A stretch of 64,000 nucleotides of DNA, from positions 428,033,108-428,097,107 of the forward strand of contig CM022303.1 of assembly GCA_011799875.1 (NCBI GenBank), written 5' to 3'. Within the stretch, counting starts at the first letter, position 1. Each line of letters starts with the position of its first letter. This stretch comes from Thinopyrum elongatum (taxonomy: Eukaryota > Streptophyta > Magnoliopsida > Poales > Poaceae). The notes beneath the pieces are model-generated. The model was not told the DNA's origin, did not search any database, and saw nothing but the letters and a program-made list of their open reading frames with translations. This document shows positions 31,790 through 41,518 of this stretch, one piece after another. Made by a program: the position numbers and the translations under genes.

Positions 31790-33390
31790 CAGTTCAACCA
31801 AAATGTCACACCGACAATGTTGCTTGATCTTAGTGGAACTGCACAAGAGGAGATCTGACTTCCTATCCGTGTTGGCAAATTTGCTTCAGATCTTCTTCTT
31901 GTGAGTTGTTTGAATTCCGCATCATGAGAGGTCAGTACTAGCCTTCTTTCACATGATTGTGTAGTGTGCTTTCATATATTGTGCTACTTATGGTAATGTT
32001 GCTTGATTTTAGTGAACTACACAAATGGAGACAAGACTTCCAACCTGTATGAGCACGGTAATATCCCATTGAGGTAAGATAATGATATTTCACAACTGTT
32101 GGCCTTTATTTTGCTACTGTCATCAGAAAATTAATGTCATTGTTTAGTGCTATACTTGTGCTCCCTAATTGACATGCCAAATCTTACATTGAAGGCGAAG
32201 CTTGTCTGTTATTGAACCAAGTGATGAAGGGGAAGAACAATCTGAAGAAAAACCAAAATCAACTCCCGGTGCTGTAATAAAGCACTGGAACTGTGATGAC
32301 ACAAGTAATGATCTAGTTTTGCATCTTAATTTATTGCTATGGCTAGAACGAGCAATTGTTTTGCCACTGATTTGGTGCCACTCTTAATGTAATACTCCTA
32401 TGTAATTATCTCTACTTGTGCAAATAGGGATCTTCTTTGAAGATAACATATATTTTAGTGGAACTACACAAGAAGATGTTGGAAACATTAAACTAATCGA
32501 GGAGTATATAGTAAGCATGGCAACCACAGTAGATAACAATAGATGGTTCCGGAGAAGTGCTTCATCTGTATGCTCTACACAATAAGCCTCCTGATAAAGG
32601 TTGGTACCGGCCCACGGATTTCATCCATATGATTGAGCTTTGTCATCTCTATTGGTGTTGTGGTACTATGTAGCTACTATCATGAAGTGCTTCATCTGTG
32701 CTATTTTAAATATTTCCTTTCTTTTTTTCGAGCAAACAGGGATGCTAGCATTTAGTTGTCCTCTTGTCTTTGCAAAATAGGATCATCTTCCTCTGAAGAA
32801 GAACATGGAGTACGTGAAGTTCATAGTTCCGATTCTGCCAGGATGAAGAAGCCAAGCCTCTCTTCTTATTAGAAGGGAGCAGTTGAAGGATGGTTACATT
32901 ATTTCCCACAAGAACAAACTAACTTCAGCTCAGAAGAACTCACGGATCTCAATCTTTGTTGCTGTGATGGCCAATACAATGTTGTTTTAGGATTCTTTCC
33001 GGTGAGTTCCATTTTTTTAAATGTGTGCTCTACATGGATCATGTAGGTTGCCTGTTTAAACTGTTAATTCATAGTACAATTTGCTTTATATTAATCACTT
33101 TTTTTATGCAAACAGGGGTGCTCAGCTTGATATCAATGGTAACTGCACAAAATGTTCACGAATACATCGAATATTCTCGAATCATTCATTTCCACCACAA
33201 GAATGGAGGTGCTGATATGTTCAAATCGTTGCAACATATAAAGGTGAAATCATACAAGCTATGCACGAATTTGGTTGATTTTGGTGGAACTGCACAAAAA
33301 GAACAGCTGGTTTATTTAGCACGAGGTGCCATGTCAATGTCCGAACTGATGTCAAACCCTGCCCATTCCACAATCGTAGGCATTTGATAT
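31790..33390 (+). pseudogene. B3/REM-like gene fragment with repeated DFSGTAQ motif
   Basis: A series of exon-like pieces, each after a CAG/TAG acceptor. At about 32203, SVIEPSDEGEEQSEEKPKST; at about 32428, IYFSGTTQEDVG; at about 32781, SSSSEEEHGVREVHSSDSAR. After a frameshift comes REQLKDGYIISHKNKLTSAQ and IFVAVM (about 32878-32985). The acidic serine-rich linker followed by YIIS....LTSAQ...IFVAVM matches the region between B3 domains in grass REM proteins. A motif like DFSGTAQ recurs at about 28130, 31827, 32006, 32455, 33135 and 33282, suggesting exon duplication. At 33025-33387 a frame of 120 codons includes the last two copies. No complete B3 domain is visible and frames are broken. Confidence 0.4.
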
Positions 33391-33724
33391 TTTGGAATGG
33401 GAAAACCTTGTCAAAGTTTGCTCATTGATGTATGCAAAACAACACGCATTTGACATTTTGGAATGGGACAACCTTGTCAAATTTTGCTCATTGATGTTAG
33501 CACGAAGACATGCGTTTGATATTTTCGAATGGGACGCCCTTTGCTGTCAGTAGCATCGATCGATTTTTCTTTATTCTTTAGTTGTGAAGTAAATATTAGC
33601 TCTGACATGTGAATCACTGAGATGCATAATCATCGATTGTTTTGAATGTTCTCTATGAATTGCCAGGTCTGTGTGTTTGATTACAATGTACAAGAATGCT
33701 AGAAAGCTGCTCAAACTTTTTGTA

Positions 33725-33881
33725 CTCCCTCTATTCCTTTTTACTTCGCATATTAGATTTCTTTCAAGTCAGTTGATTTTATATTGTGAATGTTGATACT
33801 TTCTTCTATAAGATTGGTCAAAGTAGAGATACTTTGACTTCAGACAAAACTTATACGTAGACTAAAAAGGACCGGAGGGAG
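33725..33881. mobile_element. Stowaway MITE (157 bp)
   Basis: CTCCCTCTATTCCTTTTTAC at the left and, reverse-complemented, CTCCCTCCGGTCCTTTTTAG at the right, with TA on both sides (33723-33724 and 33882-33883). Confidence 0.85.
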
Positions 33882-34247
33882 TACGTGTGAAACTGCTGTA
33901 AATGTGGTGATCACCCTAGGAATAATGCAAGTACACATTGTTTTGCATGTTCATCCAATGCACGTGATACAAGAATTCAAACTAATCGAACTAAATTCAT
34001 TCATACACGGCCGGATTTCATATAAACATGTCGGATTTCATTACATTTCATACATTCTTCAACTAAAAAGGGGTGCGCTGGAGGTATAATTAATTAACCA
34101 AAGCTACCCACCCGTGTCCGGCTGAGCCAAACAGAAGCTCCTTCTCCAGCACAGCTCTCCGACTACACGTCGCCGCCAAGAAGCTAATCGGCCGTCAATG
34201 CTCAACCCGCTCAGCTTGGCTTGAACCGGAGGGTAGCAGCGGTGGCC

Positions 34248-35123
34248 TTACTTGGACCCGAGCGCCGGCGACCTACCATGTCCTACTCTTCCTCGTTTTC
34301 TGTGTGGCGCAGCCTCATTGGCAGCGGGGCAGGGCCTCGACGGAGCCGGCGATGTCCTCTGTCTCGTTGGCGGCGGGGCGGCGCCTCGGCGGAGCGGGGG
34401 AAATCCTCCCCCTCGTTGCCGGTAGGGCGGTACCTCGGCGGAGCCGGCGATGTCCTCTGCCTCGTTGTTGGCGGGGCGGGGCCTCGGCGGAGCAGGGCCT
34501 TGCCGAAGCCGGCGAAGTCCTCCACCTCGGTGCCGGCGGGGCGGGGCCTCGGCGGAGCCGGCGATGTCCTCTGCCTCGTTGTTGCCGTGGCGGGGCCTCG
34601 GCGGAGCAGGGCCTTGCCGAAGCCGGCGAAGTCCTCCGCCTCGGTGCTGGCGGGGTGGGGCGTCGGCAGAGCCGGCATTGTCCTCCGCCTCGTCGTCGGT
34701 CTCGCCAAACAGCGCCTCGCCCACTTCATCATCCTCTTTGTAGGTGGCCGCAACCTCCGCCACCCGCATGTGGTACCGCCAGCGCGTGAGGCGGCTCTCG
34801 CGGGCGGAGTGGTACGACTCGAGCAGCGCCTCCTACTCCGCCCGCTCCACGGCGATCTGTTCCTCCGCCTGCAGGTGCTCCTGGAGGAGATGGTGGTTGT
34901 AGGCGGCGTTGGCCTGCGCCTCCCGGAACTGCTCCTCATGCTTCTGTGTCACCGTGTCCATGTATTGGGCACGGGCCTCGCCGATGGTCATGGTGCAATG
35001 CACCGACGAGGATGGCGCGGAGGAGGGGGTTGGCGCTGGATCGTCGACTACCACGTTCTCCATTGGGGCGTCGTCATCCTCCGGCTGCCTGCCGGCCAGC
35101 CAGTCGGCAGCAATGGCTGCCAT
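34248..35123 (-). pseudogene. Small coiled-coil/repeat protein, minus member of a divergent pair
   Basis: Starts at ATG 35123 (MAAIAADWLAGRQPEDDD), with VHCTMTIGEARAQYMDTVTQ then a helical HLLQEHLQAEEQIAVERAE. A TAG lies at about 34833. The same frame then continues (EALLESYHSARESR, MRVAEVAATYKEDDEVGEAL) into a run of degenerate repeats with GFGKALLRRGPA or GNNEAEDIAGSAEAPPRRHR. The DNA repeats have a unit of about 111 bases (34450-34690). It resembles 35490-35969 on the opposite strand (PxHxxxTIxxxR start, helical body). Function unknown. The long plus-strand frame 34221-35192 is the shadow of this region. Confidence 0.45.
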
Positions 35124-35489
35124 CTCCTTCTGGTCCGTCGTCCGCCCGTCCCGAAGAGCGCTGGAGCGCGAGGAAGCTATGGTGGGCAGTAGTGGTGTGG
35201 ACAGGAGAAAGGGAACCGAGGTGGATGACTATGGCTATGGCCGGCGCAACAGTTTATATAGCAATGGTGGGCGGCAGAGGGACGGAAGGGTGGCGCCGGA
35301 GTAGCCGCCTCGGCAACCGCATATCGTTAATGCGGGCGGCAGACGGACGGACCGATGGCACTTGCGTCGTTTGAACGCGGAGCAATCGCTGCACCGGGAA
35401 GCAGCGCTGGCGGCGCTGACCGTTTCAGGCAGAAAGCGCGCGCGGGCGAGGGAGGCAGTCTGGGTGGGCCAGGGCGGTGAGACTCGTGC

Positions 35490-35969
35490 TTGGTAGCGGT
35501 CCGGTCTAGCAGCTGGACATGCTGGCTCGCGAGCGAGCTCGCTGAGCTGAGCGACGACAATCAGACGATGGACGTGGCTTCCGACCAGGAGCCGGCGGCA
35601 CCGCCCAAGCCGGTTCATGCCGTGCTCACCATAGAGCAGGTGCGGCCGCACTTCGATGCCTTAATGGCGGAAGAGCTACCAGTGCAGGAGGACCTGTGCT
35701 GCAACCTCCGTCTCCTCAACGAGCACCGGCTCACGGAAGGACGAATCACCGGTGAACAAGCGAACGACAATGCCGTCGCGGACATGTGGCCCTATGATCC
35801 TGGCTTCCTGAATGAGCAGCAGGCGCTGTATCAGACCATCCGTACGGCCCACGAGGCCCTCTCCATCGTCCTTCGAGTTGTTGCGCTCGCCGTGGCGCCG
35901 CCGTCTCGTGTTGTCAACATGGTCAACGAACAAGAGGAATCAGGAGATGACTTTAATTGGAGAGGATGA
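35490..35969 (+). CDS. Small hypothetical protein, plus member of the divergent pair
   Basis: An open frame of 160 codons. The plausible start is the methionine within DDNQTMDVASDQEPAAPPKP (about 35568), giving about 134 residues. It contains VHAVLTIEQVRPHFDALMAE, a polar helical middle, and the end SRVVNMVNEQEESGDDFNWRG. The VHxxxTIxxxRxxxDxxM pattern and overall layout match the minus-strand ORF starting at 35123, so the two look like paralogues facing away from each other across about 370-450 bases. A fragment of the same C-terminus recurs at 37736-37776 (VVNVVNERQPSEE). It may be element-encoded; no known domain is recognised. Confidence 0.45.
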   Translation: MVAVRSSSWTCWLASELAELSDDNQTMDVASDQEPAAPPKPVHAVLTIEQVRPHFDALMAEELPVQEDLCCNLRLLNEHRLTEGRITGEQANDNAVADMWPYDPGFLNEQQALYQTIRTAHEALSIVLRVVALAVAPPSRVVNMVNEQEESGDDFNWRG

Positions 35970-36189
35970 CAGTGGATCCCACCGGGGCCATAGCCGCACG
36001 TACGCAAGTGCATCCTTATTAGTATATACAACATATTTTCTTTGCTTCCTCCTGGTTTCCTGACATCACGGTCCCACACCATTGTCAACCTATATAGTCA
36101 ATAAACGAGAGACTATATTTGTGTTTGTGTTTTTGAGGTGTGAGCAGAGTTTTTCTTGAGCGATGTTTTTGTTGTTGTTTAGAGGAGCA

Positions 36190-36324
36190 GGGTATCAACT
36201 GGGCGGGCTGTGGCCCATCTGGCCTAGGCTATTATTTTATGTCGACCAAATATCCAGCCCAGATATTAATATTTAAATGTGAAAATGGCTAGCCCAGCTA
36301 TTCTTTTTTTGTGACCCAGGTCAA
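36190..36324. other. AT-rich spacer with TGGGCT/GGCCCA motifs
   Basis: Short stretch with scattered GGGC motifs (CTGTGGCCCATCTGGCCTAG, CCAGCCCAG) just before the tandem duplication. No gene seen. Confidence 0.4.
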
Positions 36325-37374
36325 CTTGTTATTCTCCAGGCCGCATTAGACTTGCCAAGAAAATGGGCTTTCAGAAATAATAAATGGGCTATAATTAAAA
36401 AATTGGCTGTAAATATAAAAAACGCACCGAACAGGTACATTTTTTTAATTCTTCTTAAAAAGGTACATTTTTTAATTTCATTCCTTGTTGCGCTTGCAAA
36501 ATTTCGTTGGATTTTTACCTAATACAAATTTATTTTGAAATTATATTAATCTAACTCTAAATTTCGGGTTAAAAAATATTTCGGATCCCATCAAAATGTT
36601 GGAAATTTTGTTGAATTTTTTTGAGCGGTTGGCCGAAATTATTAACAAAGTCCTGGCTAGAAAATGGGCTGTAATTTTAACAAACAGTAAATGGGCTGAG
36701 TAAATACCATTAGAATTAAAAAATGAGCTGTACATAACAAATCACAAATGGGCTATATATTCTCTGCCACAGATGTGATGGTCACTTGTGGGCTACTAAG
36801 TTGACGCGTACGCAAGGCTTTGTCAACTTATAGTCAACACACGATTCCTTGTTATTCTCCGGGCCGCATTAGACTTGCCAAGAAAATGGGCTTTAAGAAA
36901 TAATAAATGCGCTGTAATTAAAAAAATTGGCTGTAAATATAAAAAACGCACCGAACAGGTACATTTTTTAATTCTTCTAAAAAAAGGTACATTTTTTAAT
37001 TTCATTACTTGTCGCGCTTGCAAAATTTGGTTGGATTTTTACCTAATACAAATTTATTTTGAAATTATATTTAATCTGACTCTAAATTTCGGGTTTAAAA
37101 ATATTTCAGATCCCATCAAAATGTTGAAAATTTTGTTGAATTTTTTGGAGATATTGGCTGAAATTATTAACAAAGTCCTCGCTAGAAAATGGGCTATAAT
37201 TTTAACAAACAGTAAATGGGTTGAGTAAATTCCATTAGAATTAAATAATGGGCTATACATAACAAATCACAAATGGGCTATATGTTCTCTGCCACAGATG
37301 TGATGATCACTTCTGGGCCCACTAAGTTGACGCGTACGCAAGGCTTTGTGAACTTATAGTCAACACACGATTCT
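36325..37374. repeat. Direct tandem duplication of a 523-bp unit
   Basis: Copy A starts CTTGTTATTCTCCAGGCCGC at 36325 and copy B CTTGTTATTCTCCGGGCCGC at 36848. Both contain AATAAATGnGCTnTAATTAA, GGATTTTTACCTAATACAAA and ATTAACAAAGTCCT, and end CTTATAGTCAACACACGATT. Identity is about 93-95% by eye. The frames at 36541-37260 in both orientations belong to the repeat. Confidence 0.85.
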
Positions 37375-37379
37375 ATTAG

Positions 37380-37790
37380 CAGTGGCCGTTGGATGTCCAT
37401 CTAACGGCTATGGTGCTTCTTCAATCTCGGATATTCATGCTTCAGCCGCCCAAACCACCGCCGGCGGTACCAACTGCTACCTCCTCCCGTGGCAGGCTGT
37501 GCTGCCGCGCAGGCCTCACCGGCCCACCCTACTCCTATCGCCGTCCAGGCCATTCCTCTACTCACCAACACCTCCTGTTATTCTCCGGCCATGACAGCCT
37601 CACACCGCAGCCGAACCAGTGAACCCTCGTACTCCCCTCCGCGTGGGCATCCACCTGTCGCGTCTTCCCTGGCTCAGCGTCGTTCCCTTCCTAGGCCTCG
37701 CCGTCGTCCACCGCCTGGGTGCTGTCCCCATGGCGTGGTCAACGTGGTCAACGAACGACAGCCATCGGAAGAGTAGTGTACGCGGTGAGG
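37380..37790 (+). pseudogene. Truncated paralogue of the 35490-35969 ORF
   Basis: The frame ending at 37776 finishes HGVVNVVNERQPSEE. This corresponds to RVVNMVNEQEESGDD at the end of the upstream ORF, and the DNA also matches (GTGGTCAACGTGGTCAACGAACGA against GTTGTCAACATGGTCAACGAACAA). The upstream part is GC-rich but does not match, so only the C-terminal end is shared. Confidence 0.4.
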
Positions 37791-38247
37791 CCGATAGATG
37801 GACCCACCAGCTACATCTTCGCACGCAAGGAAGTGCCTCCATATTAGGCGCGAAAAAAATGAATCCTCCCCCTGACAGCTCGGACCCACCATCAATAACT
37901 TCGCACGCAAGGGAGTGCTCCTTATCCTCCCTGACAGCTGGGACCCACCTAGTCGAAGCGTACGTAGCGTTGTCATTCTGGTCGCGAAAGTGCACGCACA
38001 TACTGGTCGATCGGTCTCTCTGGAACGATGAACCATGGACGAGCAAGCTGCGGCACGTGTAGTAGTAGAGCCCCCGACGTAGCAGTTCAGGCAGTCCCTT
38101 CTAAACCTTGTACACGCACGTACAACGACATGCCAAAAAATACGGCCACGTACATACATATGGGCGAGGTCTCGAACGCATACTCGCGCATATGTACGGC
38201 CAGGGCTCGTGTACATGGAGAGGCAATGGACGGCAGCAACGGCGTCC
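37791..38247. other. Spacer with a short tandem duplication
   Basis: Two similar segments (GACCCACCAGCTACATCTTC..CGCACGCAAGGAAGTGC and GACCCACCATCAATAACTTC..GCACGCAAGGGAGTGC) about 75 bases apart. No gene recognised; frames on both strands are of equal quality. Confidence 0.4.
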
Positions 38248-38915
38248 TGTTCATCAGGCAGCTAACCGGCTAGGTCGGAGCGGAGAAACAGCGTCCTGTT
38301 CATCGGGGGGCAACATACTGGGTCGGAATGCGTCCTGTTCAACGGGAGCCAACCGGCGTGGACGGAACAAACGGGGTCTGGCGTGCCATAGTACGGAGGA
38401 AACGCCTTCTGTTCGACCGGCTACGGTCGAAATGGGGGTCCTGTTCATCGGGAGGGGTGTGGCATACCGCAAAACTAAGGAAACGGACTTGTGTTGGAGC
38501 GCTACGGTCGAAACGGGGGTCCTGTTCATCGGAGGGTTGTGGCGTACCGCAAAACAGGACTCCACGGGGCTACTGTTCACCCACTGGCGACTTCCTTCAG
38601 CCTCCACCTGCACTGTTCATCCACTGCGTCTTCCACCTGCCTCCAACAGCTACTGTTCATCCACGGGCTACTGTTCATCCAGCCCTCCACCGGCTACTGT
38701 TCAACCAGCCCTCCACGGGGTCCGGTTCATCCACCCCCAACCAGCTGCTTGGCTGTGGCGGCCTCCTCTTGTGGTCCTGTTCATCCAGCGGCAACGACCT
38801 ACTACTACTACCACGGGGTCCTGTTCATCCAACCCCCACCGGGAACTGTTCATCCAACCCCAACCATGTATGTCTCGACTCGTTCAACCAACCCCCATGT
38901 TCAGTGTTCATCAAG
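38248..38915. repeat. CTGTTCATCC repeat array, right subterminal region of the large CACTA
   Basis: About 17 copies of a CTGTTCATCC/CTGTTCATCG-type core in 670 bases, in one orientation, with spacing from about 15 to 75 bases. Early copies are followed by GGG and CGG, later ones by CACC or AACC. This is unlike the GGCCC array at the left end. The long plus-strand frames over it (CSSGG, VHPxP patterns) are repeat-driven. Confidence 0.75.
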
Positions 38916-39184
38916 AAGCAGCAGGTTCGATCGGCTTCAGTTAGCAGCAGTAGCGAAGGAATCACTCAGGTTCAGTTAACAGCAAGCGATCGATCGGGGT
39001 TTAGTAACGTAGCTAGTGCAATCGCTCGGGTTCAGTTAGAGCCAATGCCTCGCTCAGGTTCAGTTAGAGCGCAATGCCTCGCACACACGCGTACGCATAC
39101 GAGAGAAACACGCAAACCTCCGTGCATCGCTCGGCCCCGACCACCCACCGTAACCGATAACTCCCCGAAATTTTCCTCGCCCTC

Positions 39185-39425
39185 GCTTCTACCATGATTT
39201 TTTCCGTCATGGACGGCCCAAAGAATGTCATGCAGGTGCGTCTCCGGCCCGCCCAGGACGAAAAGCTCATTTTCTGTCATGATTTTTTGTCATAGAAGTA
39301 GGAGCCCACCACATCTATGATGATACCGGGTTTTGTCACAATTATCGTCATAGAAGTGTCATAAGCATGACAGAAAAAATATTCATTCAGCCCAAAATGT
39401 CACGGATGTGTCTTTTTTTGTAGTG
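39185..39425. repeat. Right terminal and subterminal region of the large CACTA
   Basis: Contains TTTGTCATAGAAGTAGG, TATGATGATACCGG, TTATCGTCATAGAAGTG and TTGTCACA motifs matching those at 6905-7110. It ends TTTTTTTGTAGTG at 39425, the inverted CACTA terminus. Confidence 0.75.
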
Positions 39426-39895
39426 TCCTATGGCTGCTCCTCCCTCCCTCCCACCTATATATATGTGGGAGGGGGTGCGCCTAGCACAGAACAGACAATT
39501 GCATAGCCGTGTGCGGCGCCCCCTCCACCGTTTACACCCCCGGTCATACTTTCGTAGTGCTTAGGCGAAGCCCTGCGGAGATCACTTCACCATCACCGTC
39601 ACCATGCTGTCGTGCTGGCAGAACTCATCTACTACCTCAACGTCTTGCTGGATCAAGAAGGCGAGGGACGTCACCGAGCTGAACGTGTGCAGAACGCGGA
39701 GGTGCCGTGCGTTCGGTACTTGATCGGTTAAAGTGCGAAGAAGTTCGACTACATCAACCGCGTTATGAAACGCTTCCGCTTACGGTCTACAAGGGTACGT
39801 AGACACACTCTCCCCCTTGTTGCTATGCATCTCCATGGATAGATCAATGCGTGTGCGCAGAATTTTTTTTGTTTTCCATGCAACGATTCCCAAAA
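39426..39895 (+). repeat. LTR, right half, of the retrotransposon split by the large CACTA
   Basis: Starts after the TCC target duplication and includes a TATA-like CTATATATATG (39455). It ends near GCAACGATTCCCAAAA, immediately before a tRNA-Met-type primer-binding site, so it is the 3' end of a 5' LTR. Text such as GTGCTTAGGCGAAGCCCTGC and TTCGACTACATCAACCGCGT is typical of an abundant Triticeae LTR family that I do not name with confidence. Confidence 0.65.
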
Positions 39896-39896
39896 G

Positions 39897-39911
39897 TAGT
39901 ATCAGAGCCAG
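39897..39911 (+). other. Primer-binding site, degenerate
   Basis: TAGTATCAGAGCCAG follows the LTR end. The usual plant LTR-retrotransposon site complementary to initiator tRNA-Met is TGGTATCAGAGC, so one G has become A. Confidence 0.65.
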
Positions 39912-40661
39912 GTCTATGCGTAGATGATATGCACGAGTAGAACACAAAGAGTTGTGGGCGGTGATAGTCATACTGCTTACCACCAACGTCTTATTTTGAT
40001 TCGGCGGTATTATGGGATGAAGCGGCCTGGACCAACCTTACATGTCCACGCACATGAGACCGGTTCCACCGACTGACATGCAACTTGTTTTGCATAAAGG
40101 GTGGCTGGCGGGTGTCTGTTTCTCCTACTTTAGTTGAATCGAATTTGACTACAGTCGGTCCTTGAAGAAGGTTAAAACAGCAAACTTGACGAATCACCGT
40201 TGTGGTTTTTTCCGTAGGTAAGAACGGTTCTTGCTAGAAACCCGTAGCAGCCATGTAAAACTTGCAACAACAAAGTAGAGGACGTCTAACTTGTTTTTGC
40301 AGGGTATGTTGTGATGTGATATGGTCAAGACATGATGAGATATATGTTATTGTATGAGATGATCATGTTTTTTAAGATATCTGGGAACCGGCAGGAGCCT
40401 TATGGTTGTCTCTTTATTGTATGAAATGCATACGCCATGCAATTGCTTTACTTTATCGCTATGAGTTAGCAATAGTTGTAGAAACAATAGTTGGCGAGAC
40501 GACCATGACGCAACGATGGAGATCAAGGTGTCGAGCCGGTGACGATGGAGATCACGACGATGCTTTGGAGATGGAGATCAAAAGCACGAGATGATGATGG
40601 CCATATCATGTCACATATTTTGATTACATGTGATGTTTATCTTTTATGCATCTTATTTTGC
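39912..40661 (+). mobile_element. Non-coding internal region of an LTR retrotransposon (LARD-like)
   Basis: Continues from the primer-binding site without any gag or pol reading frame, ending near TATGCATCTTATTTTGCTTA. Contains repeated GATGGAGATCA motifs (about 40517-40585). It looks like a large non-coding (LARD-type) retrotransposon, truncated where the next element begins. Confidence 0.5.
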
Positions 40662-41514
40662 TTAGTACGGCGGTAGATCGAGTGTGTTGGGTAACAGTAG
40701 TGCACCCCTGCAGGGATGAATGATCAATCGATAGCCGGTCCTACGGTGAAGGACGCTTAGTTTGTGTATCCCGATCTACTACTTGAACTGGATACTTGTT
40801 ACTTAATGGAAGCTTCGGGATCGCTTTCTCGGAGGGAGTCGAGGAAGGATCTTTAAGCTTTACTTCAACATGATTGCTTAATAAAATGCTATTCTACTCT
40901 CTTCTATTGCTGCAAGATGATGGCTTGAGAAGATGTTGAAGATGCTAGTCTTCGATAGGACTAGGCCTTCTCTCTATTCTGGCATTTCTGCAGCCCCGTC
41001 CACATATACAACCTTTTCTCCTTTGATAATGTTGCATATGTAGTGTAGATCCTTGCTTGCTGAGTACTTCTGATGAGTACTCATGGTTGCTTTATTTTCT
41101 CTTTTCCCCATATTCCCATACTTGACGATACATCAGACGATGGAGCCCCGGAGCCAGATGACACTACCGGAGCTTACTACCAGATGGGTCCAGATGGCAC
41201 GTACTACTGGATTGAGCCCGCCGACCAGGAGTAGGATTGGAGGCTCCCAGGCAGGAGGCCAACGCCTTTTGATCTAGAGACGTTGTTTGTGCTAGCCTTC
41301 TTAAGGCAAAACTTGTCTAACTATGTCTGTACTCAGATAATATTTGTATGACTGACTTATGTATTCGGATCTTCGTGATCCCTGGTCTGTAATATTGTCG
41401 ACCTCCGTTTATTTGTGTTAGAGTTGTGTTGTGATATCTTCTCGTGAGTCCCTGTGCTTGATCGTGCATGTTTGCGTGTATGACATAGTGCACGATTGAG
41501 TCGGGGGCGCCACA
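40662..41514 (+). mobile_element. LTR-retrotransposon end fragment with DDTSDDGAPEP frame
   Basis: A second element type, with sequence running from TGTTGGGTAACAGTAGTGCA (about 40686) to GGGGGCGCCACA (41514). The terminus, read on the minus strand, is TGTGGCGCCCCCGACTC, an LTR end type common in Triticeae. A short open stretch at about 41123-41236 reads DDTSDDGAPEPDDTTGAYYQ ... IEPADQE then stop; it may be the tail of a former ORF. Orientation and family are uncertain. Confidence 0.45.
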
Positions 41515-41518
41515 TGGG

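Larger units (their letters stand above)
6893..39425. mobile_element. 32.5-kb CACTA (En/Spm-type) DNA transposon
   Basis: The left end reads CACTACAAAAAAATACACTT and the right end, reverse-complemented, CACTACAAAAAAAGACACAT; both continue TCCGTGA. The 3-bp target duplication is TCC (6890-6892 and 39426-39428). Both subterminal regions share TTCC/TATGACGATAA and TGTGACA motifs, so these are ends of one element. It contains a CACTA-associated ORF on the minus strand (12872-23196), a Helitron, a second CACTA, several MITEs and captured gene pieces. I could not find a DDE transposase (TnpD-like) ORF, so the element is probably non-autonomous. The ends carry unlike repeat arrays: GGCCC motifs on the left, CTGTTCATCC on the right. 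Confidence 0.8.

Noticed and set aside
34221..35192. 323-codon plus-strand frame
   Set aside because: It lies opposite the better-supported minus-strand ORF and crosses the 111-bp repeat. Its composition (Arg/Gly/Ala-rich) is what GC-rich repeats produce.
38108..39197. Plus-strand frames of 278 and 289 codons
   Set aside because: They are produced by the CTGTTCATCC repeat array in three overlapping frames with no family resemblance.
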